Of a stretch of 64,000 nucleotides of DNA, positions 1 to 8,277 are shown piece after piece. Position 1 is the first letter of the stretch. The number at the start of each line of letters is the position of its first letter. The translations under genes and the position numbers were made by a program. The DNA comes from Competibacter_A sp037045685. GTDB taxonomy: Bacteria > Pseudomonadota > Gammaproteobacteria > Competibacterales > Competibacteraceae. The stretch spans positions 91,880-155,879 of the forward strand of contig JBAOII010000039.1 of assembly GCA_037045685.1 (NCBI GenBank), read 5' to 3'. The notes under the pieces were generated by a model. That model was not told where the DNA came from, made no database searches, and worked only from the letters and a program-made list of their open reading frames with translations.

Positions 1-282
1 CATTTTCTTTTCACGCTTTCCACCCTGGGTATCGCGGGTGGTGTCGCGCTCGTTGCCATGCTCGTTCCACCGCCGCTATGGCGTGCGCGCGGTCATGGGG
101 AATGGCAGCGACTGCGGGATGGATTGCCGGTATTCTTCTCCGTCATCTGCCTGTCGGAGTCCTATCTGATGCGCTCGAACACCACGCTGCTGTTTGTCAT
201 GTGCATGACGCTGCTCTACGCCGCCGCGCCGCCCGCCGATCAAAGCAACGCCCGACCACGCCGGCATGGCGCGGCCAATTGA
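1..282 (+). CDS. O-antigen ligase family protein, C-terminal part (truncated by window edge)
   Basis: The frame is open from base 1 and ends at 282, so only the last 93 residues are visible. They contain a hydrophobic segment (HFLFTLSTLGIAGGVALVAML), a short polar stretch, a second segment around FFSVICLSESYLMRSN and a third (TLLFVMCMTLLYAAA), then a polar tail. This pattern, with the late 'SESYLMRSN' loop, is like the C-terminus of WaaL/RfaL-type O-antigen ligases (Wzy_C superfamily), which join O-antigen to lipid A-core in the inner membrane. The neighbouring LPS core glycosyltransferases support it. The active-site loop lies outside the window, so the call is by fragment and context. Confidence 0.6.
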   Translation, partial: HFLFTLSTLGIAGGVALVAMLVPPPLWRARGHGEWQRLRDGLPVFFSVICLSESYLMRSNTTLLFVMCMTLLYAAAPPADQSNARPRRHGAAN

Positions 283-583
283 AGACGCGGGCGCTTCATC
301 GCGAACGGACGGGGCGAGCAACCGGCGAAACCGGCGGAGGTCCCGGTAGCGCCGGGCATCGCCCGAAGCCGCTTGGCGCCGCAGTGCCGCGACGCCGGAT
401 CATTGCTCGCTTCATCGCCTGTCGCCTGCGTTACAATCCGGCATCGCGATGGCGGAACGATTCCCGTCAAACCCTTTCGGGCCAGCCGGCATCGCATTAA
501 GCCCTAACGTGTTTTCGCGCATGACCGACACCGCTGCGAGTTCGTTTACCCTTATTTCCGACCCTGGGGCTACCGCGCCGCCA
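283..583. other. Intergenic stretch without a recognised gene
   Basis: About 300 bases between the ligase stop and the GT9 start. Reading frames here are short and have no recognisable protein similarity. A longer start for the downstream gene at 449 is possible but would add 45 residues unlike family members. No terminator hairpin with a T-run was seen. Confidence 0.4.
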
Positions 584-1636
584 ATGGCTTTCAACCGCCT
601 CCTCATCGTTCGCACCTCCGCTATCGGCGATGTGGTCTTCGCCTCTCCCTTCGCGGCGGCGGTCAAGCGCACCTATCCTCGAGCCCATTTGGCTTGGCTG
701 GTCGAGCCGGGCATCGATCAACTGCTGGCGGCCGACCCTTGCATCGACGAGCTGATTCTCTGGCCCAAGGCGGAATGGAAGCGGCTGTGGGCCGAAAAAC
801 GGCTGGTCGAACTGATGCGCCGCGTGGGCGAGTTCCGTCACCTGCTCCGAACCCAGCGTTTCGATGTCGCCATCGACATGCAAAGCCTGCTGAAAAGCGG
901 GCTGCTCGTCTGGCTCTCGGGCGCGCCGCGCCGCATCGGGCTGGGCTCGCGGGAAGGCAGCCAGTGGCTGATGACCGAGGTCGTGCCGAAGGGCGGCATC
1001 TTGCCGCGCATCAGCTCGGAATACCTTTATCTGGCCGAGCGGCTCGGGCTGGATACCGGCGAATTCCTGCCCCGCCTGCACATCGCCGCCGCCGCCGAGG
1101 CGAACGCGCAAACCCTGATGGCCGAACACGGGCTCGCTCGCGGGCGCTTCGCGGCTTTCGCGCCCTTCACCACCCGCGCCCAGAAGCACTGGTTCGAGGA
1201 CGCCTGGCGAATTCTGGCATCGCGAGTGCGGGACGAGCTGGGCCTCACGCCGGTTATTCTGGGTGGCCCGGCGGACCGGGCGGCGGCCGAGCGCATCGCG
1301 ACCGCCACGCCCGGCGCCGTGCAACTGGCGGGGATCACGCGCTTGCCGGAAGCTGCGGCGCTGATCCGGCACGCGGGGCTGCTGGTGGGGGTAGACACCG
1401 GGCTGACCCACATGGGCGCCGCTTTCAACACGCCCATGGTGGCCCTGTTCGGCTCCACCCGCCCCTACCTCGACACCTGCCGCGCCAACGGCAAGGTGAT
1501 CTGGCTCGGGCTGGAATGCTCGCCCTGCCGGCGCCGCCCCACCTGCAAAGGGGCTTACACCTGCCTGCGCGCCATCACCCCGGAGCGGGTCATGACCGAG
1601 ATTCGCGGGGTGTTGGCCGTGGAACCGGCGGCATGA
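584..1636 (+). CDS. Glycosyltransferase family 9 (heptosyltransferase-like)
   Basis: A 350-residue GT9 enzyme of the kind that adds heptose from ADP-heptose to the inner core of LPS on the cytoplasmic side of the inner membrane. The N-terminus LLIVRTSAIGDVVFASP is the typical acceptor-side start of WaaC/WaaF-like proteins, and GVDTGLTHMGAA near residue 270 is the conserved donor-site motif. The C-terminal part has a Cys-rich patch (CSPCRRRPTCKGAYTC) also seen in many GT9 members. I chose ATG 584 because it places the Rossmann strand at the N-terminus. The gene overlaps the next one by four bases (ATGA), indicating translational coupling. Which core heptose it adds cannot be decided from sequence alone. 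Confidence 0.88.
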   Translation: MAFNRLLIVRTSAIGDVVFASPFAAAVKRTYPRAHLAWLVEPGIDQLLAADPCIDELILWPKAEWKRLWAEKRLVELMRRVGEFRHLLRTQRFDVAIDMQSLLKSGLLVWLSGAPRRIGLGSREGSQWLMTEVVPKGGILPRISSEYLYLAERLGLDTGEFLPRLHIAAAAEANAQTLMAEHGLARGRFAAFAPFTTRAQKHWFEDAWRILASRVRDELGLTPVILGGPADRAAAERIATATPGAVQLAGITRLPEAAALIRHAGLLVGVDTGLTHMGAAFNTPMVALFGSTRPYLDTCRANGKVIWLGLECSPCRRRPTCKGAYTCLRAITPERVMTEIRGVLAVEPAA

Positions 1637-2715
1637 GGGTCCTGCACGTCGAGTCGGGCCGCCATTTTTACGGGGGCGCCTACCAAGTGCTCTACATCCT
1701 CGAAGGCTTGGCGCGGCGCGAGGTGGAGAACGTGCTCGCCTGCCGGCGCGGCGCGCCCATCGTCGAACCCGCCCGAGCCCACGCCCGGGTGTTCGAGATG
1801 CCGATGCGGGGCGATGCCGATTTCGGCTTGGTCTTCCGCCTCAAACGCCTGATCGCCGCGACGCGGCCCGACCTCGTGCATTTGCACAGCCGCCGAGGCG
1901 CGGACCTGTGGGGCGGCGTGGCGGCACGGCTGGCGGGGGTGCCCTGCGTCCTCTCGCGCCGGGTGGACAATCCCGAAGCCCCTTGGGTCGTGAGGATGAA
2001 ATACCGGCTCTACGACCATGTCATCGCCATTTCCGAGGGGATTCGCCAAGTGTTGCTGGCGGAAGGTCTCGCCCCGGACCGAGTGACCTGCGTGCGCAGC
2101 GCGGTGGACGCCGCACCCTATCTCATCGACTACGACAAGGCCGGTTTCCGCGCCAGCCTCGGCCTCGCGCCCGATACCCCGGTGGCCGGCATGGTGGCGC
2201 AACTCATCCCCCGCAAAGGTCACCGCTACCTGCTCGCGGCCCTTCGGGACGTTCTGCCGCGCCACCCGACTTTGCGGGTTCTGATCTTCGGCCGGGGTTC
2301 CCTGGAACCGGAACTGAAGCAAATCATCGCCGAGCGCGGTTTGTCCGCTCATGTGTCGATGATGGGTTTCGTGGATAACCTGTCGGAGATTCTCGGCTGT
2401 CTGGATCTGCTGTTGCACCCCGCCGACATGGAAGGGCTCGGGGTGGCGCTATTGCAAGCGGCGGCGGCCCGGGTGCCGATCATCGCCAGCCGGGCCGGCG
2501 GAATGCCGGAAGTGGTGCGCGACGGCGAGAATGGTTTACTCATCGCCCCCGGCGACGTGCCGGGGCTGGCTGCCGCGATGAACCGCCTGCTCGATGACGC
2601 CGACCTCCGCCGCCGCGCGGGAGAAGCCGGCCGGGCGCTGATACTGCGAGAGTTTTCGACGGACGCGATGTGCGAGGGCAACCTGGCGGTTTACCGCAAG
2701 ATGCTCAATCCCTGA
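1633..2715 (+). CDS. Glycosyltransferase family 4, LPS core biosynthesis
   Basis: A 360-residue GT-B glycosyltransferase. The N-terminal half begins MRVLHVESGRHFYGGAYQV, with a glycine-rich acceptor loop. The C-terminal half has the Glycos_transf_1 features: IPRKGH (around residue 195), IFGRGSLEPEL, and the EGLGVALLQAA nucleotide-sugar motif with its conserved glutamate near residue 267. The start overlaps the preceding GT9 stop, so the two are probably one transcript building the LPS core. The donor sugar cannot be told. Downstream lies the convergent GmhA fusion gene, about 100 bases away. Confidence 0.85.
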   Translation: MRVLHVESGRHFYGGAYQVLYILEGLARREVENVLACRRGAPIVEPARAHARVFEMPMRGDADFGLVFRLKRLIAATRPDLVHLHSRRGADLWGGVAARLAGVPCVLSRRVDNPEAPWVVRMKYRLYDHVIAISEGIRQVLLAEGLAPDRVTCVRSAVDAAPYLIDYDKAGFRASLGLAPDTPVAGMVAQLIPRKGHRYLLAALRDVLPRHPTLRVLIFGRGSLEPELKQIIAERGLSAHVSMMGFVDNLSEILGCLDLLLHPADMEGLGVALLQAAAARVPIIASRAGGMPEVVRDGENGLLIAPGDVPGLAAAMNRLLDDADLRRRAGEAGRALILREFSTDAMCEGNLAVYRKMLNP

Positions 2716-2814
2716 AATCTCGTTCTGCAGCGTTGGCGGCGTGGCAATGGGCGGCGGCGAGCATCAGACCCACCTCTGCCGCAGCCGGGTTGCGGTTCCG
2801 TCCCCGGCTCGCGG

Positions 2815-3891
2815 CTAAGCGCGAATTCGCTCGATCAGGCCGGTGGTGGAAAAACCGTCGATGAAACCGAGCACGCGCACCTCGCCCCCGGCGCGACGCA
2901 CGCAGTCGGCGCCGGCGATCTGATCGGGCCGGTAGTCGCCGCCCTTGACCAACACATCGGGCAGCAGCGCGCCAATCAGCCGTTCCGGCGTGTCCTCCGA
3001 GAACGGCACCACCCAGTCCACGCAGCCGAGCGCCGCCAGCATCCGCAGCCGATAGGGCAACGAGTTCACCGGACGGCCCGGCCCTTTCAGGCGGCACACC
3101 GAATCGTCGTCGTTGACCGCCACCAGCAGGCGGTCGCCCAGCCCCCGCGCTTGTTCGAGGTAAGCGATGTGGCCGGGGTGGAGAATGTCGAAGCAACCGT
3201 TGGTCATCACCACCCGCAGCCCGGCCGCGCGAGCGGCCCGCACCCGCGCCACCGCTTCGGCCTCGCCGCAGATGGCGGCGGTCGAGCCGGCGCCCGGAAC
3301 GGCCGGTGCGGCCGCATCGGTCGCGAAGCTGGCGTCCACATGCGCGCACCACATGTGCCCGATCATGATGTGGCATTCCTGGATGTGGGCGGTTTGGTCC
3401 GCGCCGACCACGACCGCTCGCTCCACCAACGCGGCCAGCTTGCCGCCATCGCGACCGAGCAGGCCGACGGTGCGGCAACCTCGCCGGGCGGCAGCGCATA
3501 CGGCCGCGATCACGTTCTCGCTATTCCCGCTGGTCGAAATGCCGACCAGCACGTCGCCGGGTCGCGCGAGCGCCTCGACCTGACGGGCGAAGACGTGATC
3601 GAAGCCGTAATCGTTGCCGACCGCGGTCAGAATCGAGGTATCGGTGCTCAGCGCGATGGCCGGCAACCCGATCCGCTCGGCCACGAAACGGCCCACCAGT
3701 TCGGCCGCGATGTGTTGCGCGTCCGCCGCGCTGCCGCCATTGCCGCAGAGCAAGATCCGATTGCCCCGGCGCAGCGCCGCGACGATCAGGTCGGCCGAGG
3801 CGATGACCGCTGGCAGCTCGCACCGCAAGCTCGCCACCGCGTTCAGGTGGCGTTCGAGGTGTTGAATGAAGCACTGCATCGGAGTTTGCAT
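2815..3891 (-). CDS. Fusion of sedoheptulose-7-phosphate isomerase (GmhA) and heptose-1-phosphate adenylyltransferase (HldE C-domain)
   Basis: A 358-residue protein joining two non-adjacent steps of ADP-heptose synthesis. Residues 1-195 are a SIS-fold GmhA: GNGGSAADAQH near residue 50, STSGNSEN near 119, and H60, E64, Q171 and H179 matching the zinc ligands known for E. coli GmhA (H61/E65/Q172/H180). After a linker of about 20 residues, residues 216-358 form a RfaE2/HldC-type nucleotidyltransferase: TNGCFDILHPGH (HPGH at 238-241) and KGGDY near 316. The sugar kinase domain of HldE is absent, so HldA and GmhB activities must be encoded elsewhere. ATG 3891 is preceded by GGGAG about 8 bases upstream. 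It lies at the 3' end of a minus-strand core-LPS gene group. Confidence 0.9.
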   Translation of the reverse strand: MQTPMQCFIQHLERHLNAVASLRCELPAVIASADLIVAALRRGNRILLCGNGGSAADAQHIAAELVGRFVAERIGLPAIALSTDTSILTAVGNDYGFDHVFARQVEALARPGDVLVGISTSGNSENVIAAVCAAARRGCRTVGLLGRDGGKLAALVERAVVVGADQTAHIQECHIMIGHMWCAHVDASFATDAAAPAVPGAGSTAAICGEAEAVARVRAARAAGLRVVMTNGCFDILHPGHIAYLEQARGLGDRLLVAVNDDDSVCRLKGPGRPVNSLPYRLRMLAALGCVDWVVPFSEDTPERLIGALLPDVLVKGGDYRPDQIAGADCVRRAGGEVRVLGFIDGFSTTGLIERIRA

Positions 3892-3947
3892 GGTACGGCT
3901 CCCGAAATCCGGTGGCGGTTCGATCTCAAAGAGCGATCGACGGGGCA

Positions 3948-4961
3948 TCAGGCGAGCTTGCCGTTCGCATCGGCGACACCCCAGAGCGCGAGCGTTTCCA
4001 AGATCTGCGAAACCGTGATGGCCGCCATGCCGGATTTGCCGGCGGGCGGCAGCAGCGGATGGATGAACCGGGAATGCCAGAGCGGCGCCGAACCGCCGAA
4101 CAGGCCGATCGACGGCACCTGCAAGGCGGCGGCCATGTTCAGCACGCCGGTATCGTTGCCGATATAACAGCGGCAACGGGCCAGCAGCGCGGCGACCTGA
4201 TCCAGCGGCAGCGCCACCGCCTCTACCGCCACGCCGTCACCAGCGCGCACCCGCGCCATGATGTCTTCCGCCAGCGGCTGTTCCGCCGGTCCGCCGACGA
4301 TGAAAACCGAGCCGAGCTGCCGGCGGTTCAGCGCCAGCGCCAATTCCGCGAAGCGGAGCGCGCCCCATTGCTTCCAGGGTTCGCTGCTCCCGACACCTAG
4401 CGCGATCCATGGCGCCGGACAGGCCGCGAATCGTGCGGCCACCGCCCGTTCGGCCTCGGCGGGAAACGCCAGCCGGGGCTCGGGTTCGTCGCGGGAAATG
4501 CCCAGTCCATCCAACAAGGCATCCGCCCGCAGGATCGGGTGAGCGTGGCGCCGCTCGGGAGGCAATCGCGCCGGCACGGTCAGCAGCGCCGACTGCAAGC
4601 CGACGCCGTACCCCAACCGCTCGGAAATGCCGGCCCACCACGCGGCCAGCGCGTAGCGGGCGCTGCCGTGCAGAATCCACGCTCGCTGGTAGCCGCCGCG
4701 CCGCAGTTCGGCCGCCAAGCGCAGCAACCCGCGCCAACCGGCATGAGAGCCGGATTCGCGCTCCAGCCACAGCACTTGGCCCACGCAGGGATCGGCGCCC
4801 AGCAAGCGGTCGGCTTGGGAGCGCGGCTTGGCCAGGATATCGACTTTGCCCGCAGTCGTGGTCGCGGCGATGGCGTGAATGTGCGGCAAATGCCAGATCA
4901 TGTCGCCGATGCCGGGCAGCGGCTGCACGATCAGGGTCGGCCCGGACAGGGCGAGTTTCAC
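3948..4961 (-). CDS. Glycosyltransferase family 9 (heptosyltransferase, WaaF-like)
   Basis: A 337-residue GT9 protein. The N-terminus GPTLIVQPLPGIGDMIWHLPH is the characteristic GIGD/GVGD heptosyltransferase start. ALGVGSSEPWKQW and YIGNDTGVLNMAAALQVP form the ADP-heptose binding half. GTG 4961 is chosen because the stop of the upstream GT4 gene overlaps it (GTGA), a sign of coupled translation. It sits at the position where waaF is found downstream of glnE-ilvE in Pseudomonas, so a role in inner-core heptose transfer is likely. Assignment as heptosyltransferase II rather than a paralogue is inference. Confidence 0.85.
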   Translation of the reverse strand: MKLALSGPTLIVQPLPGIGDMIWHLPHIHAIAATTTAGKVDILAKPRSQADRLLGADPCVGQVLWLERESGSHAGWRGLLRLAAELRRGGYQRAWILHGSARYALAAWWAGISERLGYGVGLQSALLTVPARLPPERRHAHPILRADALLDGLGISRDEPEPRLAFPAEAERAVAARFAACPAPWIALGVGSSEPWKQWGALRFAELALALNRRQLGSVFIVGGPAEQPLAEDIMARVRAGDGVAVEAVALPLDQVAALLARCRCYIGNDTGVLNMAAALQVPSIGLFGGSAPLWHSRFIHPLLPPAGKSGMAAITVSQILETLALWGVADANGKLA

Positions 4962-6085
4962 GCGGGCGCTCTCGGAGCGTGACACAGCCCCTCGTATAGC
5001 GCCAGCGTCTCGTCCAACATCCGCTGCAAAGGAAATCCCGGATCGGGCGGCACGGGTGGGGCGGCGCCCAACCACTCGACCACCCGCGCGGTCAGCGTAT
5101 CCAGATCGCCGGCCGGCACCGAGCCGGCCGGATAGATCCGACCGAGAATTTCGCCGACGCCACCACGATCGTAGCCAATCACCGGCACGCCGAGACTCAG
5201 CGCCTCCAGCACCGTGCGCCCGAAGGATTCCGGTTTGGCCGACAGCGACAGCACCACGGTGGACACCGCGTAGACCTCGCGCATATCGCCGCGATGGCCG
5301 GCGAACAGCACGACATCGCCCAAACCTCGCGACCGAACGATTTCTCGCAGCCCGTCGGCGTAACGCTGTCGGCGCGGTTCCGGGCCGCCGACGACCAATC
5401 CGCGCACCGACAGACCGCGCGCGCGCAACCGGGCGATCAGCTCGATGAAATCCTCGTGGCCCTTCAGCCGGCTCAAGCGGCCGGGCAACGTCAACACCGG
5501 CCCTTCTCGCAGTTGCGGAAATCGCCGATACCAGTCCGCCAGCCAGTCGGACGACGGGCGATAGCCGTAAGGAAAGGCTCGGGAGTCCACCCCGCGGTGA
5601 ATCACCCGAACGCGCTCGGCCGGCAGTTGGGGATAATGGCGCTGCAAGTAGGCGCGCACGGTCTCGGACACGGCGATCACCCGCTCGCCTCGGGTCATGA
5701 TGGCGCTGTAGCGGGAAACCGAATAGAGCCCGTGCACCGTGGTGACGAAGCGGGGCCGGGTCAGCGGGTCCATGCCTCGCCAAGCCAGCCAGCCGATCCA
5801 GGCCGGCAAGCGGGAACGGGCGTGCAGGATGTCGATGCGCTGTTCGGCCAGCCAGCGCCGCAGCGGCCAAATCCAGCGCAGGGTCCGCGGCGACTTGGCG
5901 CCGAGCGGCCACGTCAGATGCTCGCTGCCGTCGCGCAGCAGTTCCGGCACCAGCCGCCCGCCGGCGGAAATCACCGCCGAGCGATGGCCTTGCCGGACCA
6001 GCTCCCGCGCCACCTCCAGCGTGCCGCGCTCCACGCCGCCGCCGTCCAAGGCGGGCAATAGCTGGGCCACGCTCAGGCGAACCAT
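4958..6085 (-). CDS. Glycosyltransferase family 4, LPS core biosynthesis
   Basis: A 375-residue GT4 enzyme. VAQLLPALDGGGVERGTLE is the acceptor-side glycine-rich start typical of this family. TLPGRLSRLKGHEDF, VVGGPEPRR and ESFGRTVLEALSLGVPVIG (E-x7-E type motif) mark the nucleotide-sugar domain. It overlaps the ELM1-like gene upstream by 13 bases and the GT9 gene downstream by 4, so three genes are tightly coupled. WaaG-like glucosyl transfer is one possibility; the sugar is not deducible. Confidence 0.85.
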   Translation of the reverse strand: MVRLSVAQLLPALDGGGVERGTLEVARELVRQGHRSAVISAGGRLVPELLRDGSEHLTWPLGAKSPRTLRWIWPLRRWLAEQRIDILHARSRLPAWIGWLAWRGMDPLTRPRFVTTVHGLYSVSRYSAIMTRGERVIAVSETVRAYLQRHYPQLPAERVRVIHRGVDSRAFPYGYRPSSDWLADWYRRFPQLREGPVLTLPGRLSRLKGHEDFIELIARLRARGLSVRGLVVGGPEPRRQRYADGLREIVRSRGLGDVVLFAGHRGDMREVYAVSTVVLSLSAKPESFGRTVLEALSLGVPVIGYDRGGVGEILGRIYPAGSVPAGDLDTLTARVVEWLGAAPPVPPDPGFPLQRMLDETLALYEGLCHAPRAPA

Positions 6086-7002
6086 CGCTCGACGATCCAG
6101 CGGGCGCAGCGGTCGGCCTCGTCGAGAACGCTCGGCGGACGCGATAAACGCGACGTCCGCCGCCAGATCTCAAAGGACGTGATCCACTCTTGAGCGGCCA
6201 ATCGTTCGATCCCCCGGCTGACGCGGTTCGGTTGCTTGAGCGGCACGTCCAGCACGCCGACCGCCGCGCCGGCGGTCAGCGCTTCGTAAACCATCGACAC
6301 GCTGTCGGCGGTCACCCACGCCTGACCCGCCCTCGCCAGTTGCGCCGGCAACCAATCCGGACCCGCTTCGGCCACCGGCACCACGTTCAGAATCCCATCC
6401 GATTCGGTCGCCAAGCCGAGCAGAGCCATCAGGCCGACCAAAAACGTGGCTGGCGTGCGGCGGGACGTGGTCAGCGTCCACCGCGTCTCCGGCGTGGCGG
6501 CGAGAACGGCGGCGATTTGGCGATGCAGGCCGGCGTCGTCCCAGCCGAAATGCGCCGACGGGCCACCGATCAGCAGCAAGCCCCGATCCGGTTCCAGGAT
6601 CGAGGAAGGCTGGATGCGGTTCAGCGCGCCGCGCGTGACGAGGATGTTCGAGCGGGCCGGAGGCGAGTCGTGTTCGGGAATCACGCAGAGATCGAACAGG
6701 CTGAGCGGCAGACTGGGCCGCATCAGCACCACCGCCTTGCCTCCCCGGCTGCGGCGGGCGGCCAACAGCGAAACGTGGGTGCTGTGGCCGGCTCCCACCA
6801 ACAGATCCGGCGCCGACAGCGATCGCCAGCCGACCGGCGGGAAACCGAGCGCCAAAACCACCAGCCCCCGAGAGGCGGGCAGCGGATTCAAGTGGATGGT
6901 TTCGACCGGGCACAACCGGTTCAGCGCCTCGACCAGTCCCCGGCTTTGGTTGTCGTGGCCGGTCTTGCCGTCGCTGAACCGCCAAATCACGAGCGGCGAC
7001 AC
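6073..7002 (-). CDS. ELM1/DUF1022 family protein (GT-B-like)
   Basis: A 309-residue protein resembling the 'mitochondrial fission ELM1-like' family (DUF1022). Visible hallmarks are WRFSDGKTGHDNQSRGL at the N-terminus, LLIGGPSAHFGWDD mid-protein and WVTADSVSMVYEALTAGAAVGVLD in the C-terminal half, which resembles a GT-B nucleotide-sugar site. The bacterial function is not settled. Its position in an LPS-core operon, with a 13-base overlap to a GT4 gene, argues for a role in envelope glycan assembly. The start is GTG 7002 with GGAAG upstream. It is known in proteobacterial genomes near LPS genes. Confidence 0.75.
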   Translation of the reverse strand: MSPLVIWRFSDGKTGHDNQSRGLVEALNRLCPVETIHLNPLPASRGLVVLALGFPPVGWRSLSAPDLLVGAGHSTHVSLLAARRSRGGKAVVLMRPSLPLSLFDLCVIPEHDSPPARSNILVTRGALNRIQPSSILEPDRGLLLIGGPSAHFGWDDAGLHRQIAAVLAATPETRWTLTTSRRTPATFLVGLMALLGLATESDGILNVVPVAEAGPDWLPAQLARAGQAWVTADSVSMVYEALTAGAAVGVLDVPLKQPNRVSRGIERLAAQEWITSFEIWRRTSRLSRPPSVLDEADRCARWIVERWFA

Positions 7003-7033
7003 TGGCGCTTCCGCCCGCCTCCGAAGAGACAGA

Positions 7034-7234
7034 TCAATTCACCAGCACGTATTCGGCTCCGCAGTACGGGCACTTGGCCTTGCCGGTCGCTTCGATGGGC
7101 AGGTAGACCTTCGGGTGCGAGCACCACACCTGCATGTCCGGCATCGGGCAGGACAAGGGCAAATCGGCGCGGCTGACTTCGTAGGATTTCTGGGTATTGG
7201 GGAGGGCCTTGCTGGAAGCGGCGGCGGCGACCAT
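7034..7234 (-). CDS. Small zinc-finger (CHCC-type) domain protein
   Basis: A 66-residue protein. The C-terminal half has a CHCC-like metal site: C in LPLSCPMPD, H in CSHPKVYLP, and the C-x2-C pair in KCPYCGAEY. This family is routinely found between ilvE and waaF in gammaproteobacteria, as here; its exact role is unknown. I chose ATG 7234, preceded by GGAG nine bases upstream, rather than the 33-residue longer frame, whose extension is unlike the family. It lies 99 bases downstream of ilvE on the same strand. Confidence 0.8.
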   Translation of the reverse strand: MVAAAASSKALPNTQKSYEVSRADLPLSCPMPDMQVWCSHPKVYLPIEATGKAKCPYCGAEYVLVN

Positions 7235-7333
7235 GACATCATTCTCCAGATAAATTATTTGGTTATCGACAGTGATCGGCGGCGCAAACCGGGATCGGCC
7301 CGGCGAGTCGGCCAGCCCGGGCGGCTCCCGCAA

Positions 7334-8255
7334 TCAAACCGGGGTCAGCCATTCGGGATATTCGTCGCGGCGGCCCTGCACCTGATCGAAGTACAGCTCT
7401 TGCAGGCGCTGGGTGATCGGACCGCGCCGGCCGTTGCCGATCGTGCGGCCGTCCACCTCGCGGATCGGGGTCACTTCGGCGGCGGTGCCGGTGAAAAACG
7501 CTTCGTCGGCGATGTACACCTCGTCGCGGGTGATGCGTTTTTCCTTGACCGGAATCCCCAGATCGGCGGCGAAGCGGATGATGGTGTCGCGGGTGATGCC
7601 TTCCAGGGCCGAGGTCAGATCCGGGGTGTAAATCACGCCGTCGCGGACGATGAAAACGTTCTCGCCGCTGCCCTCGGCGACGTAGCCCTCGGTATCCAGC
7701 AGCAGCGCCTCGTCGTAGCCGTCGCGCAGGGCTTCGGACAAGCGCCAGCATGGAATTCATGTAGTTGCCGTTGGCCTTGGCCTTGCACATGGTGATGTTG
7801 ACGTGGTGCCGGCTGAAGGAGGAGGTGCGGATGCGGATGCCGCGCTCCAGATTCTCCGCGCCCAGATACGCGCCCCACTCCCAGGCCGCGACGATGACGT
7901 GGGCCTTGAGGTTGTCGGCGCGCAGCCCCATGCCTTCGGAACCGTAGAAACACATCGGGCGGATGTAGGCGCTGGCCAGATGGTTGGCGCGCACCGCCCG
8001 CCGGCAGGCGTCGTTGATGTCGTCCTTGGAGTAGGGCAGCGGCATGCCGACGATGTGGGCCGAACGGAACAGACGGTCGGTGTGGGCGCGCAGCCGGAAA
8101 ATCGCGGCGCCCCGGTCGGTCGCATAGGCGCGAACGCCCTCGAACACGCCCATGCCGTAGTGCAGGGTATGGGTCAGGACATGGGTGTTGGCCTCGCGCC
8201 AGGGCACCAGTTCGCCGTCGTACCAGATCAGACCATCACGGTCGGACATCGACAT
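7334..8255 (-). CDS. ilvE: Branched-chain amino acid aminotransferase, frameshifted
   Basis: PLP-dependent class IV aminotransferase for the last step of Leu, Ile and Val synthesis. The N-terminal part (MSMSDRDGLIWYDGELVPW, THTLHYGMGVFEGVRAY, KAKANGNYMNSMLAL with catalytic K160) reads in one frame. The rest (SEALRDGYDEALLLDTEGY, EGSGENVFIVRDG, FFTGTAAEVTPIREVDGR) continues in another. One extra base at about 7739 explains the shift; removing it gives a protein of about 306 residues, the normal length. ATG 8255 is preceded by GGAGGAG. It follows glnE by 22 bases, the conserved order. A sequence error is more likely than loss of this biosynthetic gene. Confidence 0.9.
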
Positions 8256-8277
8256 AATCCGGATCTCCTCCACAAAA

